A stretch of DNA of 64,000 bases from Parasulfuritortus sp049322515 (GCA_049322515.1 JBMOQW010000027.1:1-64000), one strand, 5' to 3'. Positions 34,276 through 43,776 are shown, counted from the stretch's first letter. Notes: generated by a model from the sequence alone, not told the origin. A program made the numbers and translations.

Positions 34276-36287
34276 CAGACCTTGGCCAACACGGCCAGCA
34301 GTTCGGCCGGATCGACCGGCTTGCGCAGGACGCCGAACACGTCGGCGCGCGTCGCCAGGTCCGCGGCCGCTTCGGCGTCCCCGGTGACCACCAGCGTGGG
34401 CACCCGGGGCCAGACCGAGCGGACCAGGGCCATCACTTCGTAGGCGGTCATTCCGCCGGCCAGACGAAAATCGCTGAGCAGGACATCCGGTTCCCGTTCC
34501 AGACTGGCCAGGGTCGCTTCCAGTTCAGCCACTGAGTCGAAGGCATCGTAGCGCACGCCTTGCAGTTCCAGAAGGGCCACCACGGCGCGGCGTACCAACT
34601 GGTCGTCATCCACCATGACGATGTAGCGACCAGACAGGTCGACCGACGCCGCCATGCCGACCTCGACTAAGGCCCTGGCCGGAATCGCCTCGGCGCGCGG
34701 CACGCTCAGGCAGAAGCGGCTGCCTTCACCCAATGTCGAGGTCACCGTCAAGGCATGTTCCGGCAGCAGGGCCAGCGTGGCCTTGACGATCGACAAGCCG
34801 AGACCGACGCCTTTCTCGCCCTGTGGCAAGGTGTTATGAATCTGGAAGAAGGGCTTGTAGATGGCGCCGCTCGCCAAGTGTTCCTCCGCGATACCGATGC
34901 CGTTGTCGGCCACCGTGATCCGGACCACCGCCGGGTCGGCTTCGACGATGACCCGGACCTTGCCATACGGAGCCTTGCCCGGGTCGGTGAACTTGATCGC
35001 ATTGCCGATCAGGTTGACCAGGATCTGGCGCAGCAACTCGGGATCCGTATGCACCACGAGCGCGCCCTCGGGCGTGACGGCCGGCTCCAGGCGAACCCCC
35101 CGATACTCGGCCTGCGCGACCATCGCGCGGTGCACGCTGTCCAGCCATTCGCGCAGATCGACCCCATGCAGGGCGGCGCGCACCAGGCCGGATTCCAGGC
35201 GCGACAGATCGAGCAAGCCGGCCACCTGGTCGCGCATGGCATGGCTGGCCTGGGTCACCAGTTCGAGCAGATCGAGGGCAGTCGGGTCCCGGCAGGCTTC
35301 GAGCCGGGCCTGGAGCGGCAGCAAGGCATAGGCCATGGCCTGCAAGGGCTGCTTGAGATCATGCACCGCCTGGGCCAGGAAACGGGATTTTTCCCGGTTT
35401 TCCCGTTCCGCCGACTGGCGCTGTCGTTCTTCCATTTCGGCGAGTGCCTGCAAGCGGGCATGGGCCTCACGCTCCAGGCTGATGTCGCGCACCGTGACAT
35501 GCAGGGCCCGGTGGCCTTCCAGCGTCAGCGCGCTGACTTGCCAGGTGGCCGGAAACTCATGGCCATCGGCATGCCGGTGGCGCCATTCACGGAACAGGCC
35601 GCCCCGGGTATCGGCCAGGGCCAGGACATCGGCCAGGACACGCGAGGTCGCCAGGCCAGGTGCCTGCTCCGGGGGTGAAAAATCCGCCAGGGAACGGTGG
35701 TGCAGCCCCTGCTCGCCGACACCGAACAAGGCCCAGGCCGCCGGATTGTGGTCGATGATCAGCCAATCCGGGCCGGCCAGGATGAACTGCGCATCCCGTG
35801 CCGCCTCGAACAACAGCCGGTAGCGGCGTTCGCTCTCATGCATCGCGCGCGTCGCGCGCGCCACCTCGGTGTGGTCGATGCCGATCACCAGGTTGAAGCT
35901 GCCGGTCGAGGCGAAGCGAAACTCGACATGACGCATCTGGCCGTCGCGACAGGTGACCAGGGCATGCTGGGGTTCGATTGCCCCGGCCTCGGCGATGGCC
36001 TTGGCCACGGCACGATGCCAGCGCTCCCGATAGAAGTCACGCGCCTCCGGATCGGGGTAGGCGAGCGGCCACCAGTCCTCGACCGAAAGGTGTGCTTCGA
36101 CCGGATAGCCGAACAGCTCGGCAAAGCGCGGGTTGGCATAGAGCGTGCGCTGTGCCGGATCGGACACCACCAGCGCGCAGGGCAGATGCTCGGCGAGCAG
36201 GCCGAACAGCTTCGGATACCACCCGGCCAGGGGATCGTCCGGGGGCAAAGACGTATCAGCGGGTCCCGTCACGTTTGATCCAGTCAT
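34260..36287 (-). CDS. Cytoplasmic hybrid histidine kinase (PAS-PAS-kinase-receiver)
   Basis: The 675-residue protein has no membrane helix. Two PAS domains (about residues 25-150 and 155-280) are followed by a dimerisation helix with FLAQAVHDLKQPLQAMAYAL, ATP-binding boxes (NLIGNAIKFTDPG, VADNGIGIAEE, KGVGLGLSIVKATL) and a C-terminal receiver with VDDDQLVRRAV, phospho-Asp in LLSDFRLAGG and VLRKPVDPAEL. It has no DNA-binding output, so it probably feeds another regulator. The start at 36287 (MTGSNVTGPADT) is preferred over 36365, which lacks family sequence. Confidence 0.88.
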   Translation of the reverse strand: MTGSNVTGPADTSLPPDDPLAGWYPKLFGLLAEHLPCALVVSDPAQRTLYANPRFAELFGYPVEAHLSVEDWWPLAYPDPEARDFYRERWHRAVAKAIAEAGAIEPQHALVTCRDGQMRHVEFRFASTGSFNLVIGIDHTEVARATRAMHESERRYRLLFEAARDAQFILAGPDWLIIDHNPAAWALFGVGEQGLHHRSLADFSPPEQAPGLATSRVLADVLALADTRGGLFREWRHRHADGHEFPATWQVSALTLEGHRALHVTVRDISLEREAHARLQALAEMEERQRQSAERENREKSRFLAQAVHDLKQPLQAMAYALLPLQARLEACRDPTALDLLELVTQASHAMRDQVAGLLDLSRLESGLVRAALHGVDLREWLDSVHRAMVAQAEYRGVRLEPAVTPEGALVVHTDPELLRQILVNLIGNAIKFTDPGKAPYGKVRVIVEADPAVVRITVADNGIGIAEEHLASGAIYKPFFQIHNTLPQGEKGVGLGLSIVKATLALLPEHALTVTSTLGEGSRFCLSVPRAEAIPARALVEVGMAASVDLSGRYIVMVDDDQLVRRAVVALLELQGVRYDAFDSVAELEATLASLEREPDVLLSDFRLAGGMTAYEVMALVRSVWPRVPTLVVTGDAEAAADLATRADVFGVLRKPVDPAELLAVLAKVCQASN

Positions 36288-36420
36288 CCAGACAGCACCT
36301 CGAATCACGAGGCGATCGGCCGATGCCGAATATTGGCGGTGAAGCCGAACCGCGCGCACTCCCACAGTTGTCGGATTTCAAAGCCCCCGCCGCCGGATGG
36401 AGGGCGCCGAGGGCCACGGT

Positions 36421-36449
36421 CGGACACCCCGAGCGCTCCGTCGTATACT
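36421..36449 (+). promoter_or_regulatory. Probable sigma-70 promoter of the DUF302 gene
   Basis: CGGACA (36421-36426) and TATACT (36444-36449) are separated by 17 nt, with the -10 ending 41 nt before the ATG at 36491. The -10 is one base from consensus and the -35 matches four of six. Confidence 0.55.
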
Positions 36450-36490
36450 GCGCGGGCAATCAGTCCAATAGCCACCAAGAGGAGACTCCC

Positions 36491-37564
36491 ATGAAGCCCC
36501 GTGCCCTGTCCTTGTTCGCCCTCCTGTTTGCCAGCGCCGCCCTGGCCAATCCCGGCCAGCAAGTCACCCCGCCCATGCTGGTGCCGGTTCCCCTCGAAGG
36601 CTACAACCCCTACATGATGATGCCCTACGGCATGCCGCAAGCGCCGATGGCCTTCCCCCAGGCGCCCATGACCATGCCGAATCCCTACATGATGCCGATG
36701 GCGCCGGGCCTGCCCTTCGCCCTGCCCATGCCGCAAATGCCGGCACAGGCTTTCCCTCAGATGGCCGCACAGCCCTCGGCCCAGCCGGCGCCCCAGCCCG
36801 CGCCCCCGCCGGATAGCCTGAGCGCGTTCGGCAATGCCCTGGCCCAGGCCGCCGCCCCGGCCCTCACCTCGCTGGCCGCCGCCGCCCAGACCTCGGTCAC
36901 CTCGGCGGCCGTGAACCCGCCGCCGCCCCAGGCGGCGCCGGCCACGGCCAATCCCTACCTGCCCAATCTCAATTTCAACCCGTTCCTGGTCCTGACCAAC
37001 CTCTACAACCCGAGCAAGGCCTACCGGCCCTACGAAATGCGCCGCTTCATCGAGCAGCCGGAAAAGACCGCGATGATCCAGATGATGCTGCCCTTCACCA
37101 CCGGGCTGCTCAACATGGGCATGCCGGAGGCCATGAATTACTTCGCCTACAAGGTCAAGGCCAAGCCCGGCCTCACCTTCGAGGACGTGCGCGAGTCGCT
37201 GCTGCTGCGCGCCAACCAGACCAACATGAAATTCGTCGGCGACAACCTCATGTGGAAGGACTTCCACGCGGTGCTCGACGACAAGAGCGCGCCGCGCATC
37301 GAGGTGCTCAGCTTCTGCGACATCGCGGTGGCCCGCGACCTGCTCAAGCTGAGCCCGGAATTCGTGGTCTTCCTGCCCTGCCGGATCGCGATCATGGAAG
37401 ATGCCGACAAGAACATCTGGCTGCTCATGGTCGACTGGAACATGGACTGGGTGAAGGGCTACGAGAACAAGCTCGGCCTTACCCCCGAGTTGATCAAGGG
37501 CGCCGACAGCATCAACAAGCGCATGATCGAGATGATGAAGGCCGCCGCCAACGGCGATCTCTGA
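36491..37564 (+). CDS. Secreted DUF302 protein with Met/Pro-rich linker
   Basis: The 357-residue protein has a signal peptide (MKPRALSLFALLFASAALA), then about 70 residues extremely rich in Met and Pro (YNPYMMMPYGMPQAPMAFPQ and MTMPNPYMMPMAPGLPFALP), an Ala-rich segment, and a DUF302-like domain (about residues 180-340; RPYEMRRFIEQPEKTAMIQM onward, with LSFCDIAVARDLLKLSPEF and FLPCRIAIMED). DUF302 is small, of unknown biochemical role, and common in sulfur-oxidising bacteria. AGGAG lies 8 nt before this ATG. The longer upstream frame runs antisense through the kinase gene and is not real. Confidence 0.8.
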   Translation: MKPRALSLFALLFASAALANPGQQVTPPMLVPVPLEGYNPYMMMPYGMPQAPMAFPQAPMTMPNPYMMPMAPGLPFALPMPQMPAQAFPQMAAQPSAQPAPQPAPPPDSLSAFGNALAQAAAPALTSLAAAAQTSVTSAAVNPPPPQAAPATANPYLPNLNFNPFLVLTNLYNPSKAYRPYEMRRFIEQPEKTAMIQMMLPFTTGLLNMGMPEAMNYFAYKVKAKPGLTFEDVRESLLLRANQTNMKFVGDNLMWKDFHAVLDDKSAPRIEVLSFCDIAVARDLLKLSPEFVVFLPCRIAIMEDADKNIWLLMVDWNMDWVKGYENKLGLTPELIKGADSINKRMIEMMKAAANGDL

Positions 37565-37570
37565 CCTGGC

Positions 37571-38032
37571 TCAGTCCGGCGCCCCGTGCGCCGGGGCGGC
37601 CCGCAACCAGAAGGTGACCGGACCGTCGTTGACCAGCGCGACCGCCATGTCGGCGCCGAACACGCCGGTGGCCACCGCTCGGTGCCGAAGGCGCGCCATC
37701 GCCACCAGGGCCTCGAAGCAGCGGCGCCCCAGCGCGGGCGCCGCCGCCGAGGAAAAGCTCGGCCGGGTGCCCTTGCCGGTATCGGCGGCCAGGGTGAACT
37801 GCGGCACCAGCAGCAAGCCGCCTTCGATGTCGGCCAGACTGCGGTTCATTCGGCCCTCGGCATCGGGAAACACCCGATAGCCCAGCACGCGGTCGAGCAG
37901 CCGCTCGGCCTGCGCCTCGCCATCGTGCTTCTCCACCCCCACCAGCACCAGCAAGCCCCGCCCGATGGCGCCGACTTCCTGATCCGCCACGCGCACGCTG
38001 GCCGAACTGACGCGCTGCAACAATCCGATCAT
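37571..38032 (-). CDS. dtd: D-aminoacyl-tRNA deacylase
   Basis: The 153-residue Dtd enzyme removes D-amino acids from mischarged tRNA. It starts MIGLLQRVSSASVRV and carries the active-site motifs LLVPQFTLAAD (SQxT region) and NDGPVTFWL (NxGP cross-subunit Gly-Pro). AAGGAG sits 6 nt upstream of the ATG at 38032, within the 16-codon upstream extension (MGKENS), which rules the extension out. Confidence 0.95.
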   Translation of the reverse strand: MIGLLQRVSSASVRVADQEVGAIGRGLLVLVGVEKHDGEAQAERLLDRVLGYRVFPDAEGRMNRSLADIEGGLLLVPQFTLAADTGKGTRPSFSSAAAPALGRRCFEALVAMARLRHRAVATGVFGADMAVALVNDGPVTFWLRAAPAHGAPD

Positions 38033-38252
38033 GGAGTTCTCCTTGCCCATAGGAACCTGGAATGCGCCCCTTGACCGCGCATTGTCCCACTTCAGCCCGC
38101 GTGAATCCGGCCACGCACACCACCGGCAGCGGTCACCCTTCGGGTCACCCGCGCCCAGCCCGGTGGCGCGTGCCACTGCGTGTCCCCCGCTTGGATCACC
38201 GCGTCCGACATGGCCGGGATGACGAACAAGCGCGCCCTGCTACATTCAGAAC

Positions 38253-39551
38253 ATGAGAACCCTGCCTCCCCCGACGAAGCCGGCCACCCACGCCGGGTTG
38301 CCCCTGTATTGGCTCTTGACCCTGGTATTTGTCGGCATCGGGCTGGCCACCACGTGGCTGGTCCGCGCCGCACTGGAAGATCGCCAGCAGGTGGTGATCA
38401 CCCAATGGGACCAGATGGAATCGCGGCGCACCGCCGAGCAAATCTACCAGCATCTCTATTCCGCGATGCGCAAGGGCTGGAGCCGCGCGGAACTGGACGA
38501 CACGATCCAGCGCATCGCCACCAGCTACCCGGACCTCGAGATCCGGCTGGTACGGGGGGCCGAGGTTGCCGCCCAGTATGGCGATGACGACCGTTCCAGG
38601 CTTGACCGTCGTGACGACCCGGCGGTGCGCAGCGTCCTGGGCAGCGGACGGCCGATCCATTTCGGCGACCCGGCCCAACTGCGCTATCTGATGCCCCTGC
38701 GCAACCAGGAGGAATGCCAGGGCTGCCATGACGCGCCGGTCGGCACGGTCAACGGGCTGATCGACATCCGCATGGCACCGGACACGCTACGGGCCCCGAT
38801 CCAGGCCACCCTGACGCCGGTGCTGAACCTGATCAGCCTGCTCCTGGTGGGCATATTCCTCACCGTGTTCCTGTTGTTGCGGCACCAGATCGTCCGGCCC
38901 ATCGTCGAACTATCCCGCCACATCGGCCGCCTTGGCGCAGACCTCGACCAGGCCGAGCCGATCGCTTCGCGTCGCGGATGGCCCAGGGAAATCAACCACC
39001 TGGCAGGGAAATTCAACCAATTGTTGCGGGAAGTGCAACACAGCCATCAGGGACTGCGTGAGCTGGCGGTGCGCGACACCCTGACCGGGCTCTACAACCG
39101 GCGCTACTTCGACGAAATGTTCGCAAAAACCTTGAGCCAGGCAGATCGCAACGGCCATCCGGTCAGCCTGCTGATGCTCGACCTGGACCGCTTCAAGCCG
39201 ATCAACGACCGGTATGGTCACGCCATGGGCGACGCGGTGCTCGCCGCGGTCGGCAAGACGTTGCTGGAACTGACCCGGGAAGGCGACATCTGCAGCCGGG
39301 TGGGCGGCGATGAATTCTTGATCATCGCCGTCGATTGCGATCCCGGCGCGGCACACCAGCTCGGCCAGCGCATCGTCGAATCGATCGGCACGCTCACCTG
39401 GCCGGCCGGCGACGAGACGGTGACGGTCCAGGCCAGCATCGGCGTTGCCAACTACCCGGCCAATGCCCGCAGCCTGGAGGACCTGATCGCGGCCGCCGAC
39501 CAAGCCATGTACCGGAACAAGCGGACCCACGCGGCCCGCCCGCCGGCTTGA
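38253..39551 (+). CDS. Diguanylate cyclase with periplasmic haem-c (CxxCH) sensor
   Basis: The 432-residue protein has a membrane helix near residues 18-35, a periplasmic sensor of about 150 residues ending in C155-Q-G-C158-H159, a second helix near 186-210, a HAMP-like linker, and a GGDEF domain (DTLTGLYNRRYFDEMF, DLDRFKPINDRYGH, RVGGDEFLII). CxxCH is the site of covalent haem c; this places a redox or gas-sensing cofactor outside the inner membrane. The sensor resembles the haem-bearing Tll0287-like (DUF3365) group. No EAL domain follows. Confidence 0.88.
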   Translation: MRTLPPPTKPATHAGLPLYWLLTLVFVGIGLATTWLVRAALEDRQQVVITQWDQMESRRTAEQIYQHLYSAMRKGWSRAELDDTIQRIATSYPDLEIRLVRGAEVAAQYGDDDRSRLDRRDDPAVRSVLGSGRPIHFGDPAQLRYLMPLRNQEECQGCHDAPVGTVNGLIDIRMAPDTLRAPIQATLTPVLNLISLLLVGIFLTVFLLLRHQIVRPIVELSRHIGRLGADLDQAEPIASRRGWPREINHLAGKFNQLLREVQHSHQGLRELAVRDTLTGLYNRRYFDEMFAKTLSQADRNGHPVSLLMLDLDRFKPINDRYGHAMGDAVLAAVGKTLLELTREGDICSRVGGDEFLIIAVDCDPGAAHQLGQRIVESIGTLTWPAGDETVTVQASIGVANYPANARSLEDLIAAADQAMYRNKRTHAARPPA

Positions 39552-39577
39552 GCCGGGCCGGACGCGCCGATACGGCC

Positions 39578-39949
39578 TCAGCTGACCTGGATGGCAACCT
39601 TGCGCGGCTGCGCGTGCTCGGCCTTGGGGATACGCAGGGTCAATACCCCCTGTTCGAAATTCGCCGTCACCTTGTCGCTGTCGAGTTCCTTGGACAAGGT
39701 GAAGACACGCCGGTAGCGCGGCAGTCCGACTTCGGCATGGGTGGCCTGCATGCCCTCGGGCAGGTCGAGCTGGACCTCGCCTTCCAGCACCAGGGTGTCA
39801 TCCTCGATCTGGATGCCGAGCCGGTCCTTGGGTACGCCGGGCAGGTCGGCATACAGGGTGATGCCCTGGCTATCTTCGACCACGTCCACCGGCGGCATCA
39901 GGGTGGCTTCCTCGCGCCGGCTTTCCTTTTCGGCGGTACGGGTGTTCAT
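39578..39949 (-). CDS. Hsp20 small heat-shock protein (second copy)
   Basis: The 123-residue protein has an alpha-crystallin domain (PPVDVVEDSQGITLYADLPG to the conserved NFEQGVLTLRIPK, the family GVLTL motif). It holds unfolded proteins for refolding by DnaK and ClpB. Its start follows GGAGGAA. It lies 12 nt after the other hsp20 and shares its heat-shock promoter. Confidence 0.93.
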   Translation of the reverse strand: MNTRTAEKESRREEATLMPPVDVVEDSQGITLYADLPGVPKDRLGIQIEDDTLVLEGEVQLDLPEGMQATHAEVGLPRYRRVFTLSKELDSDKVTANFEQGVLTLRIPKAEHAQPRKVAIQVS

Positions 39950-39961
39950 CTCGATTCCTCC

Positions 39962-40393
39962 TTACTGGATGGTGATGCGACGCGGTTGGGCCGCGGCCTT
40001 GCGGGCCAGGCTGATGTGCAGCACACCATCCTGGTACTTCGCGGTCGCGTCATTCGGGTCGACGTCGTCGGGCAGGCTGACCACGCGCCGGAAGCGCCCG
40101 GTGAAACGCTCGTCGATATGCACGCTGGCCTGCTCGGGCAGGGTCACCGGCTTGCGTTCACCGGACACGGTGAGTACGCCCTTCTCGATCTGCACGTCGA
40201 GGCTGGCGGGATCGACGCCCGGAACGAAGGCATACAATTCGACGCGCTGGGCCGTACCGCCCAGGTTCATGGCGGGGAAGCCCCGGCTCAGGCCGCGGAT
40301 ACTCGGCGTCGGGTCGATGGCCTGGGTCAGCTCGCGTTGCAGGCGCTCCAGGTCCGCGAACAGGTCGCGGGGAAAACGTTGCCGATACATCAT
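39962..40393 (-). CDS. Hsp20 small heat-shock protein (first copy)
   Basis: The 143-residue protein has an alpha-crystallin domain (PAMNLGGTAQRVELYAFVPG, FRRVVSLPDDVDPNDATAKY and QDGVLHISLARK). The start at 40393 follows GGAGGA; the second Met at 40390 is possible. It is the first gene after a minus-strand sigma-32 promoter (40427-40455). Confidence 0.93.
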   Translation of the reverse strand: MMYRQRFPRDLFADLERLQRELTQAIDPTPSIRGLSRGFPAMNLGGTAQRVELYAFVPGVDPASLDVQIEKGVLTVSGERKPVTLPEQASVHIDERFTGRFRRVVSLPDDVDPNDATAKYQDGVLHISLARKAAAQPRRITIQ

Positions 40394-40426
40394 GGTGAAT
40401 CCTCCTTGCGGTTGACTGCATTCCGG

Positions 40427-40455
40427 ATATGGGTGCACCACACCGCGCTTTCAAT
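40427..40455 (-). promoter_or_regulatory. Sigma-32 heat-shock promoter for hsp20 pair
   Basis: Read on the minus strand: ATTGAA (40455-40450), 15-nt spacer, ACCCATAT (40434-40427). Consensus is CTTGAA-N13 to 17-CCCCATnT. The -10 is 34 nt before the ATG at 40393. Confidence 0.8.
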
Positions 40456-40457
40456 CC

Positions 40458-40486
40458 CTTGAAATGAGGCCTTGCGAACCCCATGT
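40458..40486 (+). promoter_or_regulatory. Sigma-32 heat-shock promoter for HtrA protease
   Basis: CTTGAA (40458-40463), 15-nt spacer, CCCCATGT (40479-40486), an exact consensus match. The ATG at 40520 lies 34 nt from the -10. Its -35 is 2 nt from the -35 of the opposing hsp20 promoter. Confidence 0.88.
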
Positions 40487-40519
40487 GGCGGGCAGTTATC
40501 GCGCGTCGAAAGGGCCCCG

Positions 40520-41644
40520 ATGCAAGACCGCTTTCTCATCCGCCTGTTCTGGCTCACCCTGGCCGCCGCCACGCTCATCCTGATTTGGCGCGCTGTCCCG
40601 CAACTCTCAGGCCTGCTCGGCCAGACCCCCGATGCCACGCCGAGGCTGGTCACCCCGCGCGGCGACCTGGCGGCCGACGAGCGCGCCACCATCCAGCTGT
40701 TCGAGCAGGCTCGCGCCACGGTGGTGTTCATCACCACCAAGACCCAGGTGATGGATGTCTGGACCCGAAACGTGTTCTCGGTGCCACGCGGGACCGGCTC
40801 GGGGTTCATCTGGGACGACGCCGGCCATGTCATCACCAACTACCACGTGGTCGAAAACGCCAGCGAGGCCACCGTCAAACTGGCCGACGGACGCAGTTTC
40901 CAGGCTGCCCTGGTGGGCGCCTCGCCGGAGCACGACATTGCCGTGCTACGCATCGGGGTCGGCTTCAAGCGGCCGCCGCCGGTGCCACTGGGCAGCAGCC
41001 ACGACCTCAAGGTCGGCCAGAAAGTGTTCGCCATCGGTAACCCCTTCGGCCTCGACTGGACACTCACCACCGGCATCATCTCCGCCCTCGACCGCTCGCT
41101 GGGCGACCGCGGCGGCCAGCGCATCGACCATCTGATCCAGACTGACGCCGCCATCAACCCGGGCAATTCAGGCGGCCCGCTGCTCGATTCCGCTGGCCGC
41201 CTGATCGGCATCAACACCGCCATTTACAGCCCCAGCGGCGCCTCTGCCGGGATCGGCTTCGCGGTGCCGGTGGATACCGTGAACCGGGTGGTGCCGGCGC
41301 TGATCCGGGAGGGCCGGTACCTGCGCCCGAGCCTGGGCATCGAGGTCGACGAAGCGCTCAACCGGCGTCTGGCCGAGCGCCAGGGCCTCGAAGGCGTGGT
41401 GATCCTGCGCGTATCGCCCGGCTCAGCCGCCGAGGCGGCGGGCCTGAGGGGCGCCCGGGTCACGCAGGCTGGCGGCATCCTGCCCGGCGACATTCTGGTC
41501 GCCCTGGACGGCCAGCCGGTCCGCTCGGTGCGTGACCTGCTGGCCCGCCTGGACGATCACCGTATCGGCGACCGGGTCCAGGTCACGGTGTTGCGCGACG
41601 GCCAGGAAGCCGTGCTCCAGGTGACCCTGCAACCGGGCACCTGA
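40520..41644 (+). CDS. HtrA/DegS-like membrane-anchored serine protease with one PDZ domain
   Basis: The 374-residue protease has an N-terminal membrane anchor (LIRLFWLTLAAATLILIW), and the triad residues lie in ITNYHVVENA (His), EHDIAVLRI (Asp) and NPGNSGGPLLD (Ser). One PDZ domain covers about residues 265-370. One PDZ and an N-terminal anchor fit DegS or HtrA-type quality-control proteases. The start at 40520 is chosen because the heat-shock -10 lies just upstream, and the ORF extension to 40472 would place the promoter inside the gene. Confidence 0.92.
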   Translation: MQDRFLIRLFWLTLAAATLILIWRAVPQLSGLLGQTPDATPRLVTPRGDLAADERATIQLFEQARATVVFITTKTQVMDVWTRNVFSVPRGTGSGFIWDDAGHVITNYHVVENASEATVKLADGRSFQAALVGASPEHDIAVLRIGVGFKRPPPVPLGSSHDLKVGQKVFAIGNPFGLDWTLTTGIISALDRSLGDRGGQRIDHLIQTDAAINPGNSGGPLLDSAGRLIGINTAIYSPSGASAGIGFAVPVDTVNRVVPALIREGRYLRPSLGIEVDEALNRRLAERQGLEGVVILRVSPGSAAEAAGLRGARVTQAGGILPGDILVALDGQPVRSVRDLLARLDDHRIGDRVQVTVLRDGQEAVLQVTLQPGT

Positions 41645-41682
41645 GGCACTGCCCTGCGGCGGCCGACCTGGCGCCCCCGGAC

Positions 41683-43776
41683 TCAGAGCTTGAAATGGCC
41701 GACCAGCTGCTCCAGCTTGACGGCCAGGGTCTTCAGTTGCTCGACCGCATCGCGCATGCCCTGGGCAACCTGGGCATTGGCCTGCGCCATGTTGCTGATC
41801 TTTTCCACGTTCTGGGCAATCTCGGTGGCGGCGACCGACTGCTCACGCGTCGCGGAAGCGATATCGGCGACATTGGCGACGACATCATCGCTGTTCGACT
41901 TGATCTGGTGCATCGACGCGCTGGCATGGGCGGCCATGTCGACGCTGACATCGACCAACTTGGTGCTGAGATCGACATCGGCGACGGCATTGGCTGTCTC
42001 GGTGCCGATCGCGCCGACGATGCGGTCGATGTCGACCGTCGCCTCCGCCGTACGCGCCGCCAGATTGCGCACTTCGTCGGCGACCACCGCGAAGCCCCGC
42101 CCCTGCTCGCCGGCACGCGCCGCCTCGATCGCGGCATTGAGCGCCAGGAGGTTGGTCTGGTCGGCGATATCCTTGATCACGCTGACGATGCTGGTGACTT
42201 CGCGCGAGCGTTCGCCGAGATCCTTCATGCGGCCGGACAGGGCGTGCATGTTGTCGGTCATGCGCCGGATTTCCTGGCTGACGCGCACCACGTCGGTGAC
42301 GCTCTGCTCGGTCGATTGCCCGGCCACACGGGCGATCTCGGCGGCATGGTTGGCCGTATCGGCAATGTGATGCACGCTGACCGTGACCTGCTGCACCCCG
42401 GCGGCGGTATCCGCGGCGGCGTCCGACTGCCGCTCGGATGCCGCCTCCACTTCGCGCGCCGAATCGGCCAAGCCACTCGCCGCCTGGCTCACCGCCAGGC
42501 TTTGCGAGCGCACCTCGCGGACCATTTCGCACAGGCTGTCGATGAAGGCGTTGAACGCCGTGGCGGTCCGGCCGATCTCGTCGTGATTGGCGATCGTCAG
42601 GCGCGCGGTCAGGTCACCCTTGCCGGAGGCGAGCTGCTCCATGGAGTGGGCCAGGTGGTCGAGCGGACGGGTCAGGGCGCGAACCAGCACATGCAACAAG
42701 GCCAGGACCAGGGCCAGGGCAATCACCCCGATCAGAATCGAGAGGTTGCGCGCGCGGACCGCGCCGGCGACGATCGCCTCGGTCGGCACGCTGACGCCGG
42801 CCGACCAAAACTGGCCGGTCCCGGCCACCTTGATCGGGTGGAAAAAGACAGTGAACTCGGCATCCGAGTAGCTGAACGGTTCACCCGCCGCGATCCTGGC
42901 CAGATGTGACGCCAGCGGATCCGCCTTGTCCACCGCCTTGCCCACCTGGGCCAGGTCGGGATGCACCACGTTGAGGCCCCCTTCCGACACCAGGCGGACA
43001 TGGCCGGTTTCATAGGGACGCAGCGCACCGTACTTGTTCTGGAGATCCTCCAGGGACAGGTCCATGGCGGCCACGCCGAGCATACGTCCGGTCTCAGGAT
43101 GCTTGATCAGTACCGCGAGTGAGCTTTCCAGCACTTCGCGCCCCTGCACTTCGTAGAAAAACGGCTCGGTGATGCTGTCGCGCCCGCGCTGTTTCGGGAC
43201 AAAGTAGAAATCACCCCAGCCGGGCCGCTCGTAGGCCGGCTGATACTGTTCCAGACGATCTCGCCATTCGGGGAAGCGCGCCACCTCCGCGCTGTCGTTG
43301 GTCTTGTCGAGGGCCGCCTTGCCATCCTTGCCGCGCGTGACATACGGAATGTAGCGCCCGGACGGGTCGTGCCGGGGCCAATCGAGGCGATAGGCATCAT
43401 CCAGGCCATCGAAGGCATTCGGCTCCCAGACCATCCAGAGACCGACCGCCTGGGGCGTGCTGTCGAGGGTCTTGAGCATGATCCGATTGAAGGCGGCCCG
43501 GTCGGTCGTGCCGGCTTCCCGCAAGCCGAGCGCCGCGCTGGCCAGGACCCTTGGCGTCACGAAGCCAAGGTCCAGGGCGCTGGCCACCTGATCGGCAAAA
43601 TGCTCGGCTTGTTCCTCGGCCAGCGCATAGCCGTGCGCGTTGGCCGATTGATAGCTTTGAAAGGCAATCAGGCCGACCATGGTGGCCAGGGCAAAGGCGA
43701 TCGCCAGCCCAGCGATCAGGGTGATCCGGTTACCCAGCCGCCCCCAACGGGGCGTTGCATGATCAGGGGTCGTCAT
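41683..43776 (-). CDS. Methyl-accepting chemotaxis protein with dCache sensor
   Basis: The 697-residue receptor has a membrane helix at about 18-40, a periplasmic double-Cache sensor (about 40-340), a second helix (ILIGVIALALVLALLHVLVR), HAMP, and the signalling domain. The hairpin tip is DIADQTNLLALNAAIEAARA and EQGRGFAVVADEVRNLAARTAEA. It signals through CheA/CheW. ATG 43776 follows a GAGGTTG ribosome site; the ORF extension to 43857 has none. Confidence 0.93.
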   Translation of the reverse strand: MTTPDHATPRWGRLGNRITLIAGLAIAFALATMVGLIAFQSYQSANAHGYALAEEQAEHFADQVASALDLGFVTPRVLASAALGLREAGTTDRAAFNRIMLKTLDSTPQAVGLWMVWEPNAFDGLDDAYRLDWPRHDPSGRYIPYVTRGKDGKAALDKTNDSAEVARFPEWRDRLEQYQPAYERPGWGDFYFVPKQRGRDSITEPFFYEVQGREVLESSLAVLIKHPETGRMLGVAAMDLSLEDLQNKYGALRPYETGHVRLVSEGGLNVVHPDLAQVGKAVDKADPLASHLARIAAGEPFSYSDAEFTVFFHPIKVAGTGQFWSAGVSVPTEAIVAGAVRARNLSILIGVIALALVLALLHVLVRALTRPLDHLAHSMEQLASGKGDLTARLTIANHDEIGRTATAFNAFIDSLCEMVREVRSQSLAVSQAASGLADSAREVEAASERQSDAAADTAAGVQQVTVSVHHIADTANHAAEIARVAGQSTEQSVTDVVRVSQEIRRMTDNMHALSGRMKDLGERSREVTSIVSVIKDIADQTNLLALNAAIEAARAGEQGRGFAVVADEVRNLAARTAEATVDIDRIVGAIGTETANAVADVDLSTKLVDVSVDMAAHASASMHQIKSNSDDVVANVADIASATREQSVAATEIAQNVEKISNMAQANAQVAQGMRDAVEQLKTLAVKLEQLVGHFKL

